Source: Collinsella sp.
GTDB taxonomy: Bacteria; Actinomycetota; Coriobacteriia; Coriobacteriales; Coriobacteriaceae
Direction: 5' to 3'
Length of the DNA: 11,451 bases
Assembly: GCA_019414545.1 (NCBI GenBank)
Contig: DXLV01000013.1
Location: 33,697-45,147 of the forward strand
Shown here: positions 1-6,654 of the stretch, piece by piece
How positions within the stretch are numbered: position 1 is the stretch's first letter
Layout: every line of letters begins with the position of its first letter
Notes under the pieces: generated by a model
What the model saw: only the letters and a program-made list of their open reading frames with translations
Told to the model about the DNA's origin: nothing
Databases searched by the model: none
Position numbers and translations under genes: made by a program

Positions 1-967
1 GTGCATCGCGCAGGACAGGTTCGTCTGTCAGCACGCCCTCAAACGAAAATTCAACGGTCGTGGACTCCGGTGCATCGTCCGCGCGCGTCCACGTCGTCGA
101 GCGGCGGCGCTCGGCAACCAGGCGGTCAAGATCAACGTCGGCGATGGCCATATCACAGGTAAGCAGTTTGGTGGCGGCGAGCTTGGAGCCGTTTTCGTAG
201 ATAAGGTTCTCGCCCACAAAGACCATATCGGTCGTGGACTCGCCCTCGCTCGCATCCGCGTAGGCATAGGCGCAGTACAGGCGCGCGCTTTGGTTAGAGA
301 TAAGGCTGCGGCGGTAATCTGCCTTACCGATGATCTCGTCCGAAGCCGACGGGTTGAGAATCACCGTCGCACCGGCAAGCGCCATCTCGGTCGAAGGAGG
401 CGCCGGCACCCACAGGTCCTCGCAGACCTCAACGCCCAGCACCAGGTCCTCGGCGCCCTCATCACAGCAACGGTAGACAAGCCCCGAGCCCAGCGGGACC
501 GGACCCTGACCGGCAAATTCAAGCCAAACGGGATCGGTAGGTGCCGGAGCAAACCAACGGCGCTCATAGAACTCGCCATAGTTGGGCAGATACTTCTTAG
601 CCGTAAGGCCCAAAAGCTCGCCCGCACAGCACACGGCCGCGCAGTTGTAGATGTTTTCGGCCACCGCAACGGGAAGGCCGACGGTAAAGACAATCGGCAG
701 CTTGCGGGTTTCATCGAGGATATGCACCAGAGCAGCCTCGCAGGCATGCAGCAATGTGCGGTTATGGAACAGATCGGCCGCGGTATAGCCGGTCAGGTTA
801 AGCTCGGGCAGCGCCAGCGCGCGAACGCCGCGCTCGGTAGCCTCGCGAACAGCGGAAAGCGCCACCTCGGCATTACCCTCAACATCGGCAACGCGAATCT
901 GCGGCGACGCCGCCGCCACACGCAAAAAGCCATCGTTCTCAACTTGACCGTTTAGAAAATCGTTCAT
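1..967 (-). CDS. nadE: Glutamine-dependent NAD(+) synthetase, N-terminal glutaminase half (cut by window edge)
   Basis: The gene starts at ATG 967 and runs off the left edge, so 322 codons are visible. The translation is a carbon-nitrogen hydrolase (nitrilase) domain, which in this family releases ammonia from glutamine and channels it to a C-terminal synthetase domain that amidates deamido-NAD in the cytoplasm, the last step of NAD synthesis. The nitrilase triad is visible: Glu55 in ALPELNLTGY, Lys124 in LTAKKYLPNY and Cys182 in GVEVCEDLW. YGEFYERRWF after the Lys is typical of bacterial two-domain NadE. The synthetase domain lies outside the window, so its presence is inferred from the family (usually about 550-680 residues). 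The start is supported by GGAG five bases upstream. GC-rich codon use fits a native chromosomal gene. The promoter at 1009-1037 probably drives it. No damage is seen. Confidence 0.93.
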   Translation of the reverse strand, partial: MNDFLNGQVENDGFLRVAAASPQIRVADVEGNAEVALSAVREATERGVRALALPELNLTGYTAADLFHNRTLLHACEAALVHILDETRKLPIVFTVGLPVAVAENIYNCAAVCCAGELLGLTAKKYLPNYGEFYERRWFAPAPTDPVWLEFAGQGPVPLGSGLVYRCCDEGAEDLVLGVEVCEDLWVPAPPSTEMALAGATVILNPSASDEIIGKADYRRSLISNQSARLYCAYAYADASEGESTTDMVFVGENLIYENGSKLAATKLLTCDMAIADVDLDRLVAERRRSTTWTRADDAPESTTVEFSFEGVLTDEPVLRDA

Positions 968-1008
968 GCGAGCTCCAACACATCCGTTTAGCCGCAACAA
1001 GCGGCGGC

Positions 1009-1037
1009 GATAAAGTCCGCTCCCATTGTACTGTCAA
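1009..1037 (-). promoter_or_regulatory. Probable promoter of nadE
   Basis: On the minus strand a perfect -35 hexamer TTGACA (1032-1037) is followed by a 17-base spacer and a weak -10 TTTATC (1009-1014), about 42 bases before the nadE ATG. The small inverted repeat gccgc-aacaa-gcggc at 991-1005 would lie in the 5' leader. The -10 matches the consensus at only three positions, so the call rests on the -35 and the spacing. Confidence 0.45.
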
Positions 1038-1101
1038 GTTCAATCAGCGCCGATGGGGCAGGCTCATGATTAAGGTTGAAAAAGAGGGGCCGGAATGGCG
1101 T

Positions 1102-1380
1102 TTAGCAGTAGAACGAGATCTCGTCCACAAGGAAAAATGCCTTCCATTTAGAGCAAATCAATTCATGCTGAGCGGCGATAATTTCACAGAGGTCGTCAAG
1201 TGTGCTCCGGGGAATCTTCGCTTTGTTATTAGCAACAATGCAACCACCCCTGCGAGTCAGCCAGATTTTGGCCGAATTATCTGAAGGTGCACCCTTGCAA
1301 ACATGAACATGGATTGGCTCGCCCGCTTCGTTGGACCAAAAGAAGACCCGATAGCCACCAATAAGAAACAGGCTAGGCAA
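1102..1380 (-). CDS. DUF4160 domain protein
   Basis: This 92-residue protein has the DUF4160 pattern: a start like MPSLFLIGGYRVFFWSNE, then the EPIHVHV motif (residues 21-27), a strand-rich middle (AKIWLTRRGG), and a helical end with ELICSKWKAFF. Length is normal for the family (about 80-95). No biochemical function is established; the protein is small and soluble. The start codon is TTG, chosen because GGAGG lies just upstream and the family begins at this point. Its first 8 bases overlap the end of the upstream gene, and its ribosome binding site lies inside that gene, so the two are very likely translationally coupled. DUF4160 genes are often found beside another small gene, usually DUF2442, and such pairs have been suspected to be toxin-antitoxin-like; that role is not shown here. 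An ORF on the opposite strand (1066-1284) is its shadow. Confidence 0.85.
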   Translation of the reverse strand: MPSLFLIGGYRVFFWSNEAGEPIHVHVCKGAPSDNSAKIWLTRRGGCIVANNKAKIPRSTLDDLCEIIAAQHELICSKWKAFFLVDEISFYC

Positions 1381-1642
1381 CTTTAGCTCCTCCGTTTGCG
1401 GCGTAGCGATACAGCAGATGGGCGTTATTGCTCAGAAAAGTCTCAAAACCTCGCTTCTCCTCGTCGGTGAAACGCCCCTCCCACATAGTCCAACTGTATG
1501 AAGGCAACTCACAGCGAGCGGAGTCGAAACCCTCTGCCGTCGGTCGTTCAAAATGCACGATAACCTTTTCGGTATCGCCATCGGTAATCAAGTCAGAGTG
1601 AATGACCTCGGTACCATCTTCGAATGTCATATACGGGTACAT
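1373..1642 (-). CDS. Conserved hypothetical partner of the DUF4160 protein
   Basis: From ATG 1642 this encodes 89 residues beginning MYPYMTFEDGTEVIHSD. Notable segments are VIVHFERPTAEGFDSARCEL, a Tyr/Trp-rich strand, and the C-terminal helix region FLSNNAHLLYRYAANGG. I recall similar small proteins next to DUF4160 genes in Firmicutes, but it does not fit the DUF2442 pattern and I cannot give a function. No signal peptide or membrane segment is seen. Start choice: AGGTGG (1651-1656) lies 8 bases before ATG 1642 and 5 before GTG 1645; an in-frame ATG at 1684 would add 14 residues but has no clear binding site. The stop lies inside the start of the DUF4160 gene, an 8-base overlap, marking a two-gene operon. 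A -10-like TATGAT at 1661-1666 could start a very short leader. Confidence 0.75.
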   Translation of the reverse strand: MYPYMTFEDGTEVIHSDLITDGDTEKVIVHFERPTAEGFDSARCELPSYSWTMWEGRFTDEEKRGFETFLSNNAHLLYRYAANGGAKVA

Positions 1643-1712
1643 CACGTAAACCACCTCGCAATCATAAATCCAGTTTAGCATCAAGCTATTACACCAAAGA
1701 CAGCGAGCCCCC

Positions 1713-1740
1713 TTGATGAGTTGATCTTTGATAAGTTGAT
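1713..1740 (+). repeat. 13-bp imperfect direct repeat beside the duplication edge
   Basis: ttgatgagttgat at 1713-1725 and ttgataagttgat at 1728-1740 differ at one base and are separated by two. The pair sits about 10 bases before the point (1751) where similarity to the gene at 9440-10390 begins, so it may mark slippage or the recombination junction. Confidence 0.5.
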
Positions 1741-1750
1741 GGTATCTGTT

Positions 1751-1964
1751 ACCGACTCAAGCCAGACAACCGATGGCTTGCAACCGAGCATGGACGACAA
1801 GGCAAACGGCAATGCGTCGGGACCGGGCACAGCCGACAGCAGCAACAGTAGCTCGAGCGGTTCCGCATCTGGCACGGCATCCGACAGCTCAAACCAGGAC
1901 ACGGCTTCGGACAACTAGGTGCCGCATCCCTAAATAGGCAACCTGGATAACAGACGTGAATCGA
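1751..1964 (+). pseudogene. Truncated second copy of the 3' end of the Ser/Thr-tail membrane protein gene
   Basis: This stretch aligns without a gap to 10223-10436, at a constant offset of 8472 bases. My hand count gives 48 differences in 214 bases, about 78% identity. It covers the last 55 codons of the intact gene, the stop (TAG at 1916-1918), and 46 bases beyond it. The reading frame is kept and free of stops: TDSSQTTDG, then Ser/Gly/Ala-rich sequence, ending TASDN. Similarity ends in what is the loop of the terminator hairpin of the intact copy; the left arm here is mutated and the right arm is absent. There is no promoter, signal or membrane part. An ORF can be drawn from TTG 1721 to 1918, but it starts in unrelated sequence, so I treat this as a remnant and not as a gene. 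Confidence 0.85.
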
Positions 1965-2377
1965 GCGACAAGATTTGATAATCTCTCTTGAAGAATCTCG
2001 CTTAACACTAAAATGCAATAAAAGATGCTCGGTTTAGTTCTCGCAGATTGGACTAGTCCATTGTAGTTTTCCAATAGACAATTCGGCAATTCAATTTAAG
2101 CCTTAAAAAGGGTAGTCCATTCGGCACGGCGATGATAGGCCCCCACAGGGAGGTTTTATTATGTCAACTGATGATTTGCGCTCTATTTGTCTAAATATGG
2201 AATCAATATGGAATCGGTGCATCTGATTCTCTTTTAAATAACGTTCCCGGAGCTTCTTATGCCAAAAAGCATAAGGGCGAGCAGGATTTGACTCTCATCC
2301 GCTACTAACCTCTTAGCCTAAGTGGCCACTCATACAATCTGAGTCTATTGTCGTCATGCCCCATTACGGGAGGCGCC
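1965..2377. other. Low-GC intergenic stretch with coding debris
   Basis: The 413 bases between the remnant and the ABC pseudogene contain no intact gene. The 9-mer tagtccatt occurs twice (2054-2062 and 2113-2121). A good ribosome binding site precedes a 21-codon ORF at 2161-2226. From 2201 to 2308 a different frame is open and reads like protein, containing SDSLLNNVPGASYAKKHKG and ending DLTLIRY before TAA. It has no start of its own because a stop lies in frame at 2192. This looks like the broken end of a small gene. No transposase or tRNA is seen. Confidence 0.5.
2161..2308 (+). pseudogene. Frameshifted small ORF with strong ribosome binding site
   Basis: GGGAGG (2148-2153) is followed 7 bases later by ATG 2161. 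The frame reads MSTDDLRSICLNMESIWNRC and stops at 2226 after 21 residues. At 2196-2217 the 11-mer aatatggaatc occurs twice in tandem; deleting one copy does not restore the downstream frame, so another indel would also be needed. One base over, the frame reads GIGASDSLLNNVPGASY, then a Lys-rich and acidic stretch ending LTLIRY at 2308. A repaired product would be about 48 residues. The family is not recognised. Because a decayed ABC exporter follows at 2378, a small exported peptide is one possibility; this is speculation. Confidence 0.35.
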
Positions 2378-3674
2378 ATGGAACTGGTTATGCTCATTGA
2401 TGGGCATCCGAAACAAATCGATGCTCGAAGACAAGCTGAGACCTTCTATCAATTCGTTGATTGCGTAACCATGCCGCGAATCCACGAGTTGCTTCGCAAT
2501 CCCGTTGGAGGTTCTCAGTCATGCCGGTAGTCCTTTGTATCATCGGCATCCTTACCCAGCAGAGAATAGTTGCCCTTACCACCATCGCCATCGCGCATGC
2601 CGCTGGCGACGTATCTGCATGCATTGACCCCACTCATTCGTTGATTGTGTTCTGCGTCCTGCTGGCTTCCGTCAGTATCCCTGAGATGTTAATCGAATTC
2701 GGAAAAGAATGGTCAAAGTACTGGTTTCTCAATAAGGCCGTAAGCCATGCCGCAACTTCAAACTATGGCGCAACTGGCGCTTTCTTTAACAAGCGCATTA
2801 AAACGGAAAAGGAGTCTCACGCTCTCAGGCTGCACGGCGAGCCTCTTTTCTGCAATACGAAAGTGCACCTCAAATTCATGGATTGGAAACTCCCGCTGCT
2901 TTAGAGACTGGAGCACGTATTAATCTCGCAAGAGAAAACGCCTCGAAGCGGGCGCAGGTCTGCCTTACGCTCGCTCGAGGCAGGCTCTCCACCCTCACAG
3001 CAGTGGTAAGCACCATCCCGTTTATCGTTACGACAATCCATTACTGCCTTGCCCACGCAGACGGCCCCGTCCTGTTAACAACCCTTATAGCCGTTCTCCC
3101 AAGGCAGGTATCGATTCTTCAAAACATCAACGTGATAGTTGTATATGCAATCCAGCTCTCCGAAAGGACAACGAGGACCGCATTAGTTCGAGACAACCTG
3201 ATTCCCACCAACGAAGAAAAACGCCAACATGGACTCATTGAATGGGGCAGGCTGCGGATTATCCCAGCAGAAGAGAATAAGATCGGCGCTGTTCCCAAGA
3301 ATATGGCAGATATTGAAGCTGCCACTCGAAATTTCTCCCTGGGGAGAACGACGCTACGAGGAGCCAATGACAGCAGCAAAAGCACTCTCTTGGCACTGCT
3401 CAAAGAAGGATTGGAAGACGGGGCTTTTCTTCTTCCCTCCCATTCGGAGCTTTATTTCACTGAGCTTGACACGCAAGAGGCTTCAAGCAGACAAGCGGTC
3501 GCTCGAATACTCAAACTCTTGAAGTCTGGTTATCTAGAAAAGGACTGCGACGTGGTTCTCTTAGATGAGTGGGGCGCCAACCTTGACGAAAAAGCGCGAA
3601 CAGCCCAGGACAGGCTAATCGATGATCTTGCCCAATCAAAGTGCATAATCGAAGTGCTCCACAACTCTCGCTAA
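2378..3674 (+). pseudogene. Decayed ABC transporter, membrane part fused to ATPase
   Basis: Three reading frames must be joined to read one protein of about 430 residues. ATG 2378 follows GGGAGG and gives MELVMLIDGHPKQID onward; near 2507-2520 the frame slips and continues with FSVMPVVLCIIGIL; near 2843-2850 (a T-run) it slips again to LQYESAPQIHGLET. Each slip fits loss of one base. Hydrophobic stretches fall around 2521-2605, 2641-2700 and 2994-3110. The C-terminal ATPase keeps Walker B (DVVLLDE, 3549-3569), a D-loop-like NLDE, and a His near the end. Walker A (3360-3386) reads GANDSSKST, where the glycines of the usual NGSGKST are Asp and Ser, and the signature reads SSRQ instead of SGGQ or SSGQ (AGA at 3489). 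The last 263 residues are open from a TTG at 2883 but could not make a working transporter. A frame one base over continues past 3674 to TGA 3742 and may be the original C-terminus. Its substrate is unknown. Confidence 0.75.
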
Positions 3675-4226
3675 ACGATGGGGATTCGACAGCCCTCGTC
3701 AACCCTTTGAAAAACGAAACGCCCATGGAGCTGAGCGAATGAACGCACGAGGAGCTTCCCGAGTCCATACGCACGGTCAAAGGCGCCGAGGTCCAAGGCA
3801 CGACGGGCGAGGAAAATGTCTGCCGTTATAACCCCAACATGCCCCACGCTAGGCACTTTGATATCAACTCCGACAGGCTCGTACTGGTCGGCTCGCCTTC
3901 AGGCGGGCACCCTTCGGTGAGTACCGCATTGTGAATCAGTAAGACGGCGTGCCCGCCTCCGCGACCATTGTCTCGGCATCATTGGTCCCTACGGCGGCAT
4001 GTGCTTTATGCATGAGGGCGGCTATCCCAACACAGTCGACAGTGGCCCGCCTATGAGTCCCTATGGCTTACTCGTGGGTGATGTCAACTTGCACGAACAC
4101 CCCGAGCTCTGCCGTGCAGGGTGCGACGCCGACCACGGAGGCCCAGATTTTGGATTCTTCCGATAATCGACCGCTACGAAGCGTTCATCCGGCGTCGCGT
4201 GGAGTGGCAGGACATAGGCGAGCGAT
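3675..4226 (+). pseudogene. Broken gene of unknown family
   Basis: No single frame stays open, but several consecutive segments read like one protein. One frame gives LVNPLKNETPMELSE before TGA 3740, then without a frame change THEELPESIRTVKGAEV, then NPNMPHARHFDINSDRL and LVLVGSPSGG; the TGA could be a former TGG (Trp). Other frames continue with GEYRIVNQ, DGVPASATIVSAS, then GIIGPYGGMCFMHEGGYPN and LLVGDVNLHEHPELC up to TAA about 4164, and finally IDRYEAFIRRRVEWQDIGER ending at TAA 4226. At least three frameshifts and two stops are needed. The His- and Cys-bearing motifs are distinctive, but I do not recognise the family. The part before TGA 3740 may instead be the lost C-terminus of the ABC protein. 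Confidence 0.5.
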
Positions 4227-4251
4227 AACCAGGGCCCACCGGTAGGCGGAT

Positions 4252-5169
4252 TTAGAGTACTAACTGGCCAACAGCAATCATCAACGGCATAGAAAGCATG
4301 GATAGAAGCGTGGTTATACAAACCGTTCCGCATGCATATCGATAGTCCTTATCAAGCTGTTGAGAAAAGATCGCCACATTCGCACCAGTGGGCGTCGCCG
4401 CTGCTATCAGTAAGGCCAGTTTTATGCCCTTGCCGCAGGGGACGATACTTAAAAGAAGCAGGGAGAGAAGAGGGATGGCAAACAGTCGCACCGCCGAGAC
4501 CCGATATAGGCTCTTTGTCCCCGCGAGCGCACGTAAATCGGATTGAGCCAAATAGATTCCGAGCGTCAGCATCGCCAACGGGGTATTGAGAGCCGCAATC
4601 AGGGAAAGCAAGGAGTCGGCGATAGGAATCATCGGTATACGTGCAACAAAAACGACAACGCCGGCTATAAGGGAGAGGACCATCGGACTCGTCATGATAG
4701 CTCGGAGGTTTACGCAGTCCTTCGAGCCCGACAAGAGATACTGCCCGTATGTCCACTGCACCGCATTGAGCAGCGCAATCATGCACGCAATTAAAAAAAC
4801 GGCGTCTTCCCCAAGGACAGCCCCAACAAGAGGAATGCCGATAAAGCCCGCATTTGAAAACGCGGAGGCAAAGTTATCGATTGGCCACTTTCTAAACAGC
4901 ATATGAGAAACCACAGCGGCGAGCAGAAGCAACGTGGCAGACAGAAAGAACGTCACGGCCAGCTCGTTCAGCTTGGCAAAAGAAAACTCAGTCCAAAACG
5001 ATTGAAAGATAATGACGGGAAGCACGAGGCTTATCAGCAGCTTGCCAAAATCCCTTGCTGAACGCGCATCCAATATCTTTCCCCGGGTAAGGCAAAACCC
5101 CACGCCCATGAGCAAAAACATGATAAGAACTTGTTGAATAAGAGGTCCCACAATTGACAAATTAGACAC
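4252..5169 (-). CDS. AEC-family (auxin efflux carrier type) transporter
   Basis: The 305-residue product is almost entirely hydrophobic, with about ten membrane segments in two halves, normal for AEC carriers (about 300-320). Family signs are the N-terminal MFLLMGVGFCLTRGKILD, the central SNAGFIGIPLVGAVLGEDAV and the C-terminal AATPTGANVAIFSQQLDKDY. Characterised AEC members export small organic acids such as malate, or auxin-like acids in plants; the substrate here is unknown. It lies 82 bases after the ceramidase-like gene on the same strand and is probably the last gene of the cassette. Start: GTG 5169 gives the longest frame, but GGAG (5169-5172) overlaps it and is 8 bases before TTG 5158-5160, which is therefore the likelier start (302 residues). 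A weak inverted repeat (gtcgg/ccgac, 5209-5213 and 5228-5232) lies between the two genes. No damage is seen. Confidence 0.88.
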   Translation of the reverse strand: MSNLSIVGPLIQQVLIMFLLMGVGFCLTRGKILDARSARDFGKLLISLVLPVIIFQSFWTEFSFAKLNELAVTFFLSATLLLLAAVVSHMLFRKWPIDNFASAFSNAGFIGIPLVGAVLGEDAVFLIACMIALLNAVQWTYGQYLLSGSKDCVNLRAIMTSPMVLSLIAGVVVFVARIPMIPIADSLLSLIAALNTPLAMLTLGIYLAQSDLRALAGTKSLYRVSAVRLFAIPLLSLLLLSIVPCGKGIKLALLIAAATPTGANVAIFSQQLDKDYRYACGTVCITTLLSMLSMPLMIAVGQLVL

Positions 5170-5251
5170 TCCAAAAAATCATCCAGTACGCCCGATACCA
5201 CAACCAAAGTCGGCCCCACAGCACCAACCGACCGGCGCTTTCACCTACTTC

Positions 5252-6463
5252 CTACAGCAGTGCCCCAACCGCACGAATGACCCTTGAGACAAACTCGTCA
5301 GCAAGCCCTCGCGGCGTTCTGGAGTTAAACGTCTCAAAATACTTGCCGTAATCTTCTCGGGGGACCAAATAATTGCAGTATGTATTTGCATAGCCAATAA
5401 TAAAAACGTTATAGCCAACAAAGGCCCTCTTAAAGTCAAGGCCCAAAGCGCTACAAGTGTCGCAAGGCATAGTAATAAAAATACAGTTTCCTATCACAGC
5501 AAATTGGCTCGGCAATTCGAGCTCGATTTTGCCCATGGAACGCTTAAGCTGCTGGCGTTTAAGAAGAAAATCCTTCATGGGATTTGCCTCGCTGTTTTCT
5601 ACCCGGTCCGTCATCCATTTCCAATCTGGATCGCTGGCCGCATCGTAGACGCTCCGCATGGCAATCGAGCCCCATCTAGGGGTATCTACGCGCAAATCAA
5701 GCTTCTTGCGCTTTAATTCGATTTGATCGCAGAGCTCGTCGGCCGTCCGCATGAGCTCCGCAGCTCCATCGCCCTGACGGTAAAAACGAGTCGAAACATC
5801 GCCGCAGGCTCCGTTTATACAGAGCACGGGGCACCCGCGCTTGCTTTCCAATCGTAATCTAACCTGGCCGATTAAGTCTGCAGACAAAGCCCTGCTCTTC
5901 CCGTTGAGAATGGTTGGATGGGCCGAAATGAACATGACACTGCCAAGAGGCGTCCCTCCGTCTGCAGACAGAAAGGAGAACAGCGTCACGCTCTTGTCTG
6001 CGGGCCCGTTTTTTACGTTGCGATTTCCGTACAGCCCGTCAACCTCGAGCGTCTCCATGGAAACGATCGCGTTTTTCCTGTTGACCCATGCAGATACACC
6101 GGCATCTACCGCAGAGATAGCGAGACGCTCCGTCAGCTGAGCCTCGGGCAAGGTTTCCTCAAAGGCAAGCTTGAAGTAGCAGGGAGCGGAGTGCGTATGG
6201 ATACAGGCGACGGTAATATTGCCTGCATCGACACCCGTCTTAGCCGAAACGGAGGCTTTAACCGAAAGTGCAAACTCCCTTGATACCATAATCGAGTCAA
6301 GCTCAATAAGAATGAACGGGACAGCATCGATACGAAGAGAGCATGCATTGACCTCAATATCGTCTAGAACATCCGTCCATGTTTCACTTCGGTTGTAACC
6401 CCCCATACGACAGGACGACTCAGGCGTCACGTTAACCTTTTCGATCCCAAACTCGACCTTCAT
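5252..6463 (-). CDS. Neutral/alkaline ceramidase-family hydrolase (cytoplasmic type)
   Basis: The 403-residue protein matches the N-terminal catalytic domain of neutral/alkaline non-lysosomal ceramidases: FGIEKVNVTPE at the start, MGGY (20-23), HTHSAP (His89, His91), NRN (147-149), SAHPTIL (His182), NGACGDVS (Ser224 at the nucleophile position), MPCDTCSALG (332-341), and GYANTYCNYLVPREDYGKY (357-375). In the family these His residues and a later Glu and Tyr bind zinc, and the Ser region supports amide hydrolysis. There is no signal peptide and no C-terminal Ig-like domain of secreted ceramidases, so it probably acts inside the cell. Where the family usually has PGE, with Glu a zinc ligand, this protein has PCD (Asp335). 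True substrate is unknown; many bacterial members sit beside sugar genes. Start ATG 6463 has AAGGA about 10 bases upstream. It follows the PTS gene by 191 bases. Confidence 0.82.
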   Translation of the reverse strand: MKVEFGIEKVNVTPESSCRMGGYNRSETWTDVLDDIEVNACSLRIDAVPFILIELDSIMVSREFALSVKASVSAKTGVDAGNITVACIHTHSAPCYFKLAFEETLPEAQLTERLAISAVDAGVSAWVNRKNAIVSMETLEVDGLYGNRNVKNGPADKSVTLFSFLSADGGTPLGSVMFISAHPTILNGKSRALSADLIGQVRLRLESKRGCPVLCINGACGDVSTRFYRQGDGAAELMRTADELCDQIELKRKKLDLRVDTPRWGSIAMRSVYDAASDPDWKWMTDRVENSEANPMKDFLLKRQQLKRSMGKIELELPSQFAVIGNCIFITMPCDTCSALGLDFKRAFVGYNVFIIGYANTYCNYLVPREDYGKYFETFNSRTPRGLADEFVSRVIRAVGALL

Positions 6464-6520
6464 GTAGCCATAATCCTTTCCAAAAAGGCGCCTGTTTTCC
6501 CAATTGATATCAGGATGAGA

Positions 6521-6544
6521 GCGAGCGCCCCTATAGACGCTCGC
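6521..6544 (-). other. Perfect 7-bp inverted repeat upstream of the ceramidase-like gene
   Basis: gcgagcg (6521-6527) and cgctcgc (6538-6544) can pair around a 10-base loop, 58 bases before the ATG at 6463. It could be a leader hairpin or an operator. No T-run follows on the minus strand, so a terminator is unlikely. Confidence 0.4.
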
Positions 6545-6586
6545 CCATCAGCACCAAACGCTATGCGACCGTCAACAGCTATTGAT

Positions 6587-6621
6587 AACAGGAGGGACGC
6601 CCAGTTGACGCCCCTCCCGTT
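6587..6621 (-). terminator. Possible terminator after the PTS gene
   Basis: Arms 6612-6621 and 6587-6596 form a 10-bp stem with a 15-base loop in the minus-strand RNA; one pair is G-U there but would be an A-C mismatch in plus-strand RNA, which points to minus-strand use. It begins 34 bases after the permease stop codon. The following sequence (ATCAATAG) has a poor T-run, so termination would be partial. The cassette may thus be read through into the hydrolase gene. Confidence 0.4.
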
Positions 6622-6654
6622 TCGCATCCTTATCAGGTGCAACACATCTAAGCG

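Noticed and set aside
290..955. Plus-strand open frame of 221 codons
   Set aside because: It is the antisense shadow of nadE, whose minus-strand frame has all three nitrilase catalytic residues; the plus-strand product is Arg/His-rich with no family pattern.
1721..1918. A 65-codon plus-strand gene
   Set aside because: Its start lies in unrelated sequence and the rest is only the duplicated low-complexity end of another gene; no promoter or ribosome binding site was seen.
1965..4251. Insertion sequence or integrase remnant
   Set aside because: I looked for transposase or recombinase motifs and terminal inverted repeats in this decayed region and saw none; the remains are ABC transporter and unknown proteins.
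6460..6645. Small minus-strand ORF (61 codons) ending in ATGA overlap with the ceramidase-like start
   Set aside because: It runs through the terminator-like hairpin and the 7-bp inverted repeat, has no good ribosome binding site and no recognisable protein pattern; the overlap looks accidental.
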